Assembly (NCBI GenBank): GCA_020746105.1
Contig: CM036631.1
Location: 15,349,058 to 15,413,057 of the forward strand
Length of the DNA stretch: 64,000 nt
Direction: 5' to 3'
Source of the DNA: Trogon surrucura
Taxonomy: Eukaryota; Chordata; Aves; Trogoniformes; Trogonidae
Numbering within the stretch: the first letter of the stretch is position 1; the number at the start of each line of letters is the position of its first letter. Under the pieces are notes generated by a model, which did no database searches, had not been told where the DNA came from, and was given only the letters and a program-made list of their open reading frames with translations. The position numbers were made by a program, and so were the translations under genes. Positions 37,201-45,560 of this stretch are shown here, in pieces.

Positions 37201-39685
37201 TGCAAATAGCAAATATTTTTAACGTCACCTATCCCCTTCCAACCCAATCGTAATTCATAAATCGCTCACGATGACTCATGCTTCTCCGAGTTAAAAAGAT
37301 TTTTAAATTACGGTTATAATCGTTGTAATACTTTATCATCGTTTATTCTTAGGCACTGGAGCTTTTCGCTACGCAAAGTACAAAGGGTGAGTCTAGTGTC
37401 ATTCCTGCACATCAAGTAACATTTTTCTTTCTCTTTGGCCAGACAACAATTTTCATCCCAGACTGTGTTCACAAAGGTCAGCGGTCACTGAAGTTTCACC
37501 TTATCCACAAATATGAATTAATTTCTTCCTGCACATTTTCCCACCTGTTTCCGGATTACTTAATTCCGGAGTAGCCATTCGAGCTCCTCGTAGAAGCCCT
37601 CAATGTATGACACAGAAAATGCTAATTTTTCATTTCACAGCAGCAAGCAAAGTTGAGAAGGAACTAGGTGACCCAGTTATGGAAATCTGGCAGCTCCAAG
37701 ACCAAAGGACAGATTAAAGCGAAGAACATGCCACAGACAGTAATGACAAAATGCTTGTGTTGGTTTTGAATAATTAATAGATCACAAGCCTGTGTCCAAG
37801 GGGATATTTGCATGAAGCATTATTTACATATCTTTTCAAATGTTAATTGCAACCTGTCTTGCAAAAACAAACACACTAGTCCACAGACACTCGTTATTTG
37901 AATGTTTTCTATTTTTTTTTTTGTCTACTCTCTGTTTGTTTAAAGACTCTGCCTTCTTGCCTGCCTTTTTCATCACAGTTAGTACCTTAAACATCATCAG
38001 TTTAAACATCAGACTGCTTGAAGAGCAGCCTGAAGCAACTCACAAAGTCACTCCAGTAGCAATCCTACGCAAAAATCCTGGGTCATATAAGGTCCTTGGC
38101 AAGTATTGTATCCTCAAAATGTATTTCGAATCATACATTATGCAGATTTAGATTTTTGATGCAGCATTCCTTCATTGCAACTGATGCAACACGCCTCTTA
38201 CGGTGCGAGCCATAATCTGTCAAATAATGACACATCAGCCTTTGCTGCCTTCCTGGCAGCAACTTTTAATCCCAAAATAACCAGAATTTCAGCACTCCTC
38301 TTTCTTCAGTCTCATCCTCCAGCTTCCTCCAGCTCGCTGTTGGACCGGAGCTTTCTCTGTCCCGGTTACTGCTGCCCAGCACACACCTTGGCTCTTGCCT
38401 TCAGCTCCTCAGGTCTAACAGGATCTCCTGTCCCCAGACGGAGTTTGCTACAGCCATGGTGACGCAGAACGAAACTCGGCGGCGGGCCCGCGAGGAGCTG
38501 CTGGCAGTCCACTTCCATCTTTGCAAGGAAAACTTTTTGTTAAACAGCAAGTTGCACTCCCTAATAACTTTTCATGACATTTCCCAGCCTTCAGCCTGAT
38601 GACAATTTCTGGGTTATTAAGTACTTAAAACATGATGTAATTAGTTTTACTTTCTAATCGGATAATTGTTCTGTCATTGCAATTCTCAGGGTGCAACATG
38701 TTATTATTGCTTAGTTACTAACGTCGGCGAATCAAAATTACTATTTTTTAAAAAAAACACCTTAAATCTTATGTTGGTCCTCAGATAAACACCGCATGGT
38801 ACAGCCTCCTTCCAGAAAGCTGTTCCCAAATTTCTGATTTCCTCAGCTGCAGTAGTGTCTTTCCCCATGTGTTCACGACTGGGGTATCCGCCTCGGAGAG
38901 CTCTATTTGTCTTCAAAGATGTTTATAAGTGGGATGATGCTGGGGAATAGAACTGCTCAGTGGACTTGAAGAGTTTGGACTTGAAGAGTCCTTGAACCTA
39001 AATTTCATGACGGCAAAAGACAACGTGCCAAAAGTGACTGGCTCGAGTCACGTGAAGGCTGTCAGGGACTGCTCCACAAAAGAAGGAGAGCCAGGAGCTG
39101 GGCACAAGGACAGCACAGGGGCAGTGACCCCGTTGAGCAGAGCGCAATCCCAAGGCACCCACGTGGGGCCGGGCTGGTGACAGTGACAGTTTCCAGTGAG
39201 AGGCCACCAGACAAGGTGAGGGGACAAGCCAGGGTCCGGCCAGGAGGTCCAGCCCCAATCAGCAGGGGATGGGGCTGAGCACAAGCCTTTTACAACATAG
39301 TTGAGGCTCAGTGGCACGCGAAAAAACCCGACTGAAGCACAGGCAAAAATAAGGAATAAATCTGAATTTATGTAGGCGATCTCTTTACCTGCTTTTACAT
39401 TGGTTTTATGTCTGTTTTTTGTTGTTGCTGTTTTGTATGAGGTTTGTTGGTTTGTTTGTTTGGGGCTTTTTCGAGCAGAAGCATTTGCAATTCTTTAGTG
39501 GAAGAAATATTCAGCTTCCCTGGGATGTACATGACCTTGAGGAACATGTATGCCTCCGAGGGTGCTGAGCAGTTAAGAAGAAAAAGGGCTACGGTGCCAG
39601 TGGGCGCTCCTAGAGACAGCACGCCTTCGAAAGGAAGCTGTAACACCAGCACACTTGGAAATACTTGCTTGATGCAAGCATTAAT

Positions 39686-40460
39686 ATAACAAGGGTAAAT
39701 GTAGAGTCTTGCATCTGGGTAGGAACAACCCCAGGTTCCAGTATAAGTTGGGGAATGACTTATTAGAGAGCAGTGTAGGGGAAAGGGACCTGGGAGTCTT
39801 GGTGGACAGCAGGATGGCCATGAGCCAGCAGTGTGCCCTTGTGGCCAGGAAGGCCAATGGCATCCTGGGGTGTATTAGAAGGGGGGTGGTTAGTAGGTCG
39901 AGAGAGGTTCTCCTGCCCCTCTACTCTGCCCTGGTGAGACCCCATCTGGAATATTGTGTCCAGTTCTGGGCCCCTCAGCTCAAGAGAGACAGGGAACTGC
40001 TGGAGAGAGTCCAGCACAGGGCAACTGGGATGATGAAGGGAGTGGAGCATCTCCCTTATGAGGAAAGGCTGAGGGAGCTGGGGCTCTTTAGTTTGGAGAA
40101 GAGGAGACTGAGGGGTGACCTCATTAATGTTTACAAATATATCAAGGGGGAGTGTCCCGAGGATGGAGCCAGGCTCTTCTTGGTGACAACCAATGACAGG
40201 ACAAGGGGTAATGGGCTGAAACTGGAACATAAGAGGTTCCGCCTAAACTCGAGAAGAAACTTCTTCTCAGTGAGGGTGACGGAGCCCTGGAACAGGCTGC
40301 CCAGAGAGGTTGTGGAGTCTCCTTCTCTGGAGACATTCCAGACCCGCCTGGACACGTTCCTGTGTAGCATTATCGAGGTGTTCCTGCTCTGGCAGGGGGA
40401 TTGGACTGGATGATCTTTCGAGGTCCCTTCCAATCCCTGACATTCTGTGATTCTATGATT
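39686..40460 (+). mobile_element. CR1 LINE, 5'-truncated, comparatively young
   Basis: About 775 bp of the CR1 3' end: the C-terminal part of ORF2, a short 3' UTR ('ggactggatgatctttcgag', 'cccttccaatccctgacatt') and the 'ctgtgattctatgatt' tail ending near 40460. The reading frame is still open across 39709-40413, far better preserved than the other CR1 pieces here, so this is a recent copy. CR1 elements are non-LTR retrotransposons that usually insert 5'-truncated. Confidence 0.96.
39709..40413 (+). pseudogene. CR1 ORF2 C-terminal fragment (end of reverse transcriptase region)
   Basis: 234 codons open. Motifs typical of the end of CR1 ORF2 are visible: '[19 protein letters not shown]', '[15 protein letters not shown]', '[20 protein letters not shown]' and '[14 protein letters not shown]'. 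It lacks the endonuclease and the catalytic RT core, so it cannot retrotranspose; it is a fragment by 5' truncation rather than by point mutation. Confidence 0.92.
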
Positions 40461-41439
40461 ATTTTTTCTTCAGATAGACCTTCAGCACAAGGTCTGTGAT
40501 TAGTCTTCCCCAAAATAGCGCAGCTGAGCCTCAAATACTGACTGCAGTGTGAGAAGTATCAACCCATCCTTGCCCTCCTGTGGACTCGAGATATTTTATA
40601 CCTACATGGATAAAGGCTTTTTGCATTCTTTTCATGCAGGTGTTCACTGTGAGATTCAATTTTATCCACTGCAAGGAAATGGCACCTGTACTAATACTTT
40701 ATCTTCTAAACAGATAGATGGACAGACACTACAACAGTAGATAGACACACAGACAGAAAATTATTTAAATATGGTCAATATATTGTGAACCTTAAAACTG
40801 TAGTTCATCAGAACCTTTGAAAGGCCGGACACTTGTGTTTAAATATGATATAAAAAGCACCATACGACATCCTGTGAATTTTTCTTTCTTCTACTTCATG
40901 GTTACATTGAGAGGATTTAAAGATTGTACAGTGGAATTGCAATGTACAACCTGCATCTGTCCCTGGCTCAGTGCAGAGGTTTCAAATGCTGCTGTTTACA
41001 GCAGCTTCCAGCTCTTTTAGTCATGCTTACTAAGCGTGCTTTTATTTTCCACATAAGAATATTTTGTATAAGAGGTTTTAAGTATTTCCTGTTCCTTTCC
41101 GACTATGCCGTACTGGAAAACAGGCATTAGGTTAAGAAGTGTAAATGATATGCTGAAGCCTGAGATAAGCAGGTCAGTATAAACAAGTACACAAGAGCCA
41201 GACTGCAGAGGCATCTTCTCATCTCAGCGGACAGGGATTTACGCACCAACACGATTTTCTGTTCTCTCTTTGGGAGAAACTTTGCCATTTGAAAGCTCGT
41301 AATAAAGAGATTTTCAGCTGGGAAACAAAACAAAGGTTCATGTGGCGACTTGCAAACGGAGTTGTACACCAGGTCTTCCTAAATTAAGTTAGAGATGCTC
41401 TACCCGTATTCACGAAACATTCTAAGTGATTGGGAAATA
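40461..41439. other. Intergenic between CR1 copies; no gene seen
   Basis: AT-rich, with no recognisable coding, RNA or repeat feature. Confidence 0.5.
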
Positions 41440-41789
41440 AAGGAGATGAGTAAGAGCCAACACAAATTTGACAAAACCAAACTGCGTCCAGCTATTTAAT
41501 TTCCGTCCACAAAGAATATCGCATGGACAAAGAGAAGCAGATGACATCTCCTGACTTTGATAAGGCTTCTGATACTTTCTCACGCAACTCATAAGCGACC
41601 TAAGAAAACATGAGCTAAATGAAACTACTGTAAAATGGGTGCCAAGCTAATCTACTTAAAGAATAATCGCCAGCGACTGCCCGTCAAAATGAAAGGAGGT
41701 ATGAAGCAAGGCATCACTGGAATTTGTTCATGTGTCCATGCTGGTTAATATTTTCATTATGATCTAGACGGTAGAACAGAAGATACGAA
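41440..41789 (+). mobile_element. Old CR1-type LINE remnant, left part (reverse transcriptase region)
   Basis: Heavily mutated RT coding: 'agatgagtaagagccaacac', 'gactttgataaggcttctga' (from the DF-KAFD block), 'gagctaaatgaaactactgt', 'aaaatgggtgc' and 'aatattttcattatgatcta'. The frame is broken by many stops and shifts. It is interrupted by the ERV at about 41790 and resumes after 45080, so the ERV entered this older element. Confidence 0.8.
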
Positions 41790-42269
41790 ATGCACTGTTT
41801 TAGTAGCAATTGGTACCTGTTGGTCTTCAGTTTTCATCAGCCCTACAACACTAGACTCCTCTGAAAGTTTGGGCAAGCTAGACAGCTGATCAATGTCCTC
41901 AGTCTCTACAGCTGCTATGCCAAAAGCCCATCGATACCCTCTTGGGTCCTTATAATACCCTTTCTTGAGGAAGTCTATGCCAAGAATGCATGGGGCATTT
42001 GGACCAGTCACTATGGGGTGCTTTTTCCACATATTCCCAGTAAGGCTTATTTCAGCCTCCAATACAGACAGTTGTTGAGAACCACCCGTCACTCCAGAAA
42101 TAGTAACAGTTTCAGTACCTGTATGATTTGATGGCATTAGAGTGCACTGTGCACCAGTGTCCACCAGAGCTCTATATTTTCGTGGTTCTAATGTGCCAGG
42201 CCACCGAATCCACACAGTCCAATAAACTCGGTTGTCCCTCTCCTCCACCTGGCTGGAGGCAGGGCCCCT
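41790..42269 (-). CDS. pro: ERV aspartic protease, 5' end of pol (truncated)
   Basis: Open in the same frame as gag directly after the UAG, about 160 codons. Retropepsin features in order: the active-site triad D-T-G in ALVDTGAQCTLMPS, a Gly-rich flap (ISGVTGG), and the C-terminal ILGIDFL block. Retroviral proteases act as dimers and cut Gag and Pol. A pol connector follows, ending at about 41790, where flanking LINE sequence begins; the frame then runs a few codons into the flank and stops at about 41757. Reverse transcriptase is missing, so the copy cannot move by itself. Confidence 0.85.
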
Positions 42270-42272
42270 CTA
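42242..42272 (-). promoter_or_regulatory. Candidate gag-pro stop-codon readthrough element
   Basis: In-frame UAG (42272-42270), 10 nt spacer, then a perfect 6 bp stem CCUCCA/UGGAGG (42259-42254 and 42247-42242) with a 6 nt loop. The protease frame continues in register with gag. Gammaretroviruses express pol by readthrough of an in-frame UAG followed by a spacer of about 8 nt and an RNA structure, so the layout is alike. A simple nonsense mutation near the gag-pro border remains possible. Confidence 0.55.
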
Positions 42273-44045
42273 ATTTTGAGGCTGATTCACGGGGTTTACT
42301 TGATTCACGGTATTGGTATTAACTACATTTACATTCCGATTGTTCCTTCTCGTGGCAGATTGTTGTCTTCTATTGGTGTTTCGCAAATTGGATACTCGTT
42401 CTCGTAGAGCAGAAGTAGGTTTTCCATCCCAGTTTCTCATGTCCTCACCATATCCACGTAGGAATATCCACAAGTCATTCCGTGACAAGTTGCCATCATT
42501 TTTAGTTGATCTTGAAGGTCTGTATTTTCTAACAGCATCAACGCGGCTCCATTGAGGTCTGTCATCTCTCTTGGACAATGTTTCAATCAGCTTCTCTAAT
42601 GATTGATTGTTTTTCTCAAATGATTCACTATTTTTCTCAATTGCTTGATTGGTTTTCTCCATTGCTTCATTGGTTTTCTCCATTGCTTTCTCAATTAATT
42701 TCTCCAGTGATCTGTTGTTTTCCTCGATTATTTTTTCCATGGCAGCAATCTGAATTTGTTGGGGATTGGCAGTACTGTCTTCATACTGTCGTGCTTTGTT
42801 GGCCACTTCACTCACTGTTGGTACCTGACCATCTCCATCTAATGCCCAGACCATTGTTGACAAGGTGTGCTTATACACTGGTGGGGCACTCCTCACAAAC
42901 ATCTGAATAACGTGTTTGTGGCAGGGCATCTGATCAGGGTTTAAAATTGTTTGTGGATCGCTGTAAATCACCTCTCTCACTGCTAGTTCTCTCAGGAACT
43001 TAATGCCTTTTTCCATGCTGGTCCAGTTGGTTGTGTGGATAGGAATATCGTCTTTGTGGGTATACCGGTTCTTAATAGCTGTCAAGAGTCGTCTCCAGAG
43101 GCTGAGACTGTTGTCGTCTTTTGCAAGTTCCGTATCAACGCCTGCATTTCCAGACAGGGATCCCAGCTGTTTGGCTTCTTTACCGTTCAGATTAATGGTC
43201 TCGGCTCCTTTATCCCAGCATCGGAGTAACCACCTGTAATATGATTCACCCTCACGACGGCCAAAGTCCTTTCTCACATCTCGCATGTCCCTCAGAGTTA
43301 AAGGTTTGACAACTGCGTCTGATTCTGACCCTGAACTATCTGATGACTTCGATTGGGAAGGACCCTTTCCTGCATCAGAACCATCTGATGTTGGGTGATT
43401 TGTCTTTGTTAGATGTTTCTTCCCAGTCACAGGGATACCAGCTTTCTTTCCTGAGTCTGAATCTGAGTCATCTGATGGTGCTACTTTAGGAGGGCTTTGT
43501 CCTAGAGTTGTGTTATCTGTTGGTAGGGCAATTGACTTTCTCCGATGTTTCTTTCTAGTCAAAGGGGCGACATTTGCTGATACACACTGAGTGTTAAAGG
43601 ACACAGTGATACTCAATGACTTGCACAAATTCCTACAGAAACGCCACAATGCCAAGAGATTCATGGGCATTAACATCAGAATCAATAGCAATTCAATCTT
43701 TTGATTAAAATAACTGCATTCACAATCACAATCCTCAAAACCTGGTATACTCAGATTAGCAAACAAATTGGTATAATTTCCTAAGGTGAAATTGAAAGTG
43801 TAGTTAAAAACAAAATTCATCATTGTGCTCTTAAGGTATTCAGGTATGCCGATCACCCAAAATACTGCAGAATACACCGACACAAAAAAACCCAACACCG
43901 TGAAAATTCTCATTTTTAAATCAGAGCAGGCAAACCACAGACAGATATACCAAATCACCCTCGAGAGTTTGGACAAAATTTTGACACCCAGGGAGGAACC
44001 CACATTTAAAAGAACATGACATAACATTTCACCGACCGATAACAT
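42270..44045 (-). CDS. gag: ERV gag-position ORF with N-terminal membrane-anchor-like region
   Basis: 591 codons, uninterrupted, ATG at 44045-44043 and ending UAG at 42272-42270. Domains seen: hydrophobic segments at about residues 28-40 and 45-67; a loop with four N-glycosylation sequons between residues 81 and 99 and a Cys cluster (105-111); a third hydrophobic segment at 117-136; a Ser/Asp-rich linker (185-245); a capsid-like part (about 245-430); a Glu/Lys/Asn heptad-like repeat (432-495) predicted as coiled coil; and a basic, Asn/Arg-rich tail (500-591). No CCHC zinc knuckle is present. Gag of retroviruses builds the particle; here the N-terminus suggests insertion into the ER membrane rather than simple myristoylation. 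Its membrane topology is inference. The open frame suggests a fairly recent insertion. Confidence 0.8.
   Translation of the reverse strand: MLSVGEMLCHVLLNVGSSLGVKILSKLSRVIWYICLWFACSDLKMRIFTVLGFFVSVYSAVFWVIGIPEYLKSTMMNFVFNYTFNFTLGNYTNLFANLSIPGFEDCDCECSYFNQKIELLLILMLMPMNLLALWRFCRNLCKSLSITVSFNTQCVSANVAPLTRKKHRRKSIALPTDNTTLGQSPPKVAPSDDSDSDSGKKAGIPVTGKKHLTKTNHPTSDGSDAGKGPSQSKSSDSSGSESDAVVKPLTLRDMRDVRKDFGRREGESYYRWLLRCWDKGAETINLNGKEAKQLGSLSGNAGVDTELAKDDNSLSLWRRLLTAIKNRYTHKDDIPIHTTNWTSMEKGIKFLRELAVREVIYSDPQTILNPDQMPCHKHVIQMFVRSAPPVYKHTLSTMVWALDGDGQVPTVSEVANKARQYEDSTANPQQIQIAAMEKIIEENNRSLEKLIEKAMEKTNEAMEKTNQAIEKNSESFEKNNQSLEKLIETLSKRDDRPQWSRVDAVRKYRPSRSTKNDGNLSRNDLWIFLRGYGEDMRNWDGKPTSALRERVSNLRNTNRRQQSATRRNNRNVNVVNTNTVNQVNPVNQPQN
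42561..42752 (-). other. gag: Coiled-coil repeat within ERV gag
   Basis: Codons 432-495 encode repeats of the pattern (A/S)(M/I/F/L)EK(T/N/L)(N/I), for example AMEKTNEAMEKTNQAIEK. The DNA shows matching internal repeats of about 21-24 bp. They probably arose by unequal exchange or replication slippage, giving an oligomerisation region. Confidence 0.75.
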
Positions 44046-44218
44046 GATGTGAGCTGTCCGGTTTTTCTCCTCTAACCCTTCAGAACTCTCAAAGAAAAGA
44101 TCTGATACGCTCTCAAATGCGCCGGATGGAATTTAAACTATGCGGGCAATATATCAGAGCCCAGTTGTGTCTAAATAACTGGTAAAATAGTCTGAGCCTG
44201 ATTGGTGTTTGTTTCTTT

Positions 44219-44236
44219 GCCCCACGTTGGGCGCCA
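44219..44236 (-). other. Primer binding site, tRNA-Lys1,2 type
   Basis: TGGCGCCCAACGTGGGGC on the minus strand, 7 nt after the LTR end. This matches the 18 nt tRNA-Lys1,2 primer binding sequence found in spumaviruses and Mason-Pfizer-type retroviruses. It confirms the LTR orientation and that this is the 5' LTR. Confidence 0.93.
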
Positions 44237-44243
44237 ATAAATC

Positions 44244-45080
44244 TGTCGCGGGTTAGGGCTGGGCCGGCCACTAACGCGGACAGACGCTCTCTAACCCCCT
44301 CTTCCCCCCCCCTAAACGGGAAGAGAAAAGGGAACGAGGCAGAGAGACTTACGGGTAAGAGAAGAAAAAACTAGAACAGCTTTAATGAAAATAATAGGAA
44401 TAATGGTAAAGAGATAAAAGTAAATAATTATATACAACTATAGATAGTAGCCCGATATCAAACCCGACTCCCTCCCCCGATAGCAATCACCACTGGTGCT
44501 GCAGAGCAGGAGGCGCCGGGGAAACCCCAGGCTCAGCGGCGGCGGGAGCTGGATACAGGGAGCTGGATTCGGGAACTCAGGATCCGGATCAAAATCAGGA
44601 GGTCAGATGGAGTCCTCTCTGGACACCGGCCATTGCAGAAAAGAAAGGGCGAAAAAAGCCGAAAAGGGCAAAAGGGGCAAAAGGACCGAAAAGGGACGAA
44701 ACTCTCGTGATCACTCAATTTATACTAAATATGACGTATATGGGATGGAATACTCTCGTTGGTCACCTGTCCTGTCTGTTACCCCCCGGAGGTGCCACCT
44801 TTTACTTCCTTGTGCCCCCCTCTTACTACCCAGCACCCCCAGCATGGCACACAAGAGCCAGCAGTGGCCTTGGTCACTATAGGAATAAGTATAAGCAAGA
44901 GCCTTTCTACATATCAGTCCCAGGCAGTAACTGTAAACATCAGGTGTTATCACTGCCAGTAGCACACACTGTCTGCAAAAACATGCTGCTGACTTCAGAA
45001 AGTGCAGCCTTTTAGAAGACACTAAACTGAAAAGTAAAATTCACTAAACAGGACTGGGTTTTTTAGCTAAACCCAGGACA
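44244..45080 (-). repeat. ERV 5' LTR (837 bp)
   Basis: On the minus strand it begins TGTCCTGGGTTTAGC (45080 downward) and ends CCCGCGACA (44244), giving the usual TG...CA ends inside a short TGTC/GACA inverted repeat. A TATAAA box lies at 44724-44719, predicting initiation near 44690. An ATTAAA, possibly the R-region poly(A) signal, lies at 44386-44381. U3 is therefore about 390 bp. No second LTR copy was found in the window. Confidence 0.9.
44719..44724 (-). promoter_or_regulatory. LTR TATA box
   Basis: TATAAA on the minus strand within the LTR, in the context AGTATAAATTGAG. It points towards gag and, 37 kb further, LMO2. Confidence 0.65.
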
Positions 45081-45560
45081 TGTGGGAAAAAAGTCAAATT
45101 CTTTGGAGACAAATTGTGAAATGGCTGAAAAAAAAAGAGATGCAACTCAATGAGGACGAGTTGACTTTGGCAGTGATGAGCAACTTCCTAAACTCATGCT
45201 GGGGGTGAATATGTTAGCCAGTATTTCTGCAGAAAAGGAGCTGGAGGTAATAATGAAGTACAAGCTGAACCTCAGGCTACAGTGGGATTTTGTTGCAGAG
45301 AAAGGAAACACATGCAGGTGCGTGTATCCTGTGAGTCACGTCATTAACTATATCAGGATACCATTAGCACTAAGGACTCAGCGCTCGGAATGTGGTTTAA
45401 GTGCTAAATTTGAAGGGATCGACAGACTGACCGAGGACAGCTTTGAGGAAACATCAAGAATAATCAGAATCTAATAAATTTCACCTGTGTGGAAAGGAAA
45501 GAGCTGGGGCTGCTTGACCTGGCAAAGAGCACCATGAAGAAATACAGCAGTGTTACCACA
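45081..45560 (+). mobile_element. Old CR1-type LINE remnant, right part
   Basis: Continues the interrupted CR1: 'gatgcaactcaatgaggacg', 'ccagtatttctgcagaaaag', 'gagctggaggtaataatgaa', 'acaagctgaacctcaggcta' and 'gagctggggctgcttgacct' match successive parts of the ORF2 3' end. The frame is destroyed. The right boundary is uncertain; further diverged CR1 may reach about 45800. Confidence 0.78.

Larger units (their letters stand above)
22401..39685. other. Long intergenic stretch; no gene seen
   Basis: About 17 kb with no recognisable exon, RNA gene or transposon. Contents worth marking are a G-quadruplex-type run (24816-24840), an 18 bp palindrome (24200-24217), a TGGA microsatellite (26427-26487), T/A inverted runs (about 28998-29023), two clusters of blood-factor-like motifs (27738-27976 and 31186-31217) and an exact octamer ATTTGCAT (37806-37813). 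Enhancers of LMO2 are expected somewhere in this interval from what is known in mammals. Confidence 0.5.
41790..45080 (-). mobile_element. Endogenous retrovirus, 3'-deleted (5' LTR, PBS, gag, pro)
   Basis: Read on the minus strand: 5' LTR 45080-44244, primer binding site 44236-44219, a leader of about 170 nt, gag ORF 44045-42270, UAG, protease ORF to about 41790, then an abrupt end. Reverse transcriptase, RNase H, integrase, env (if any) and the 3' LTR are absent. Left flank and right flank are both CR1-type LINE, but part of the CR1 between them is also missing and no target-site duplication is seen, so one deletion probably removed the ERV 3' half plus adjoining CR1. The LTR start and the protease resemble the common avian ERV-L-like group; the class is tentative. 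Confidence 0.93.

Noticed and set aside
37225..37262. CR1 tail at 'ccccttccaacccaatcgtaattcat'
   Set aside because: A single short match with no upstream CR1 sequence and no tail repeat; too weak to call.
40461..41789. A 3' LTR for the ERV on its left side
   Set aside because: No TGTCCTGGG...GCGACA copy or part of one was found; the left flank is CR1-type sequence.
42313..43239. Plus-strand ORFs across the ERV gag region
   Set aside because: Antisense shadows of the gag frame.
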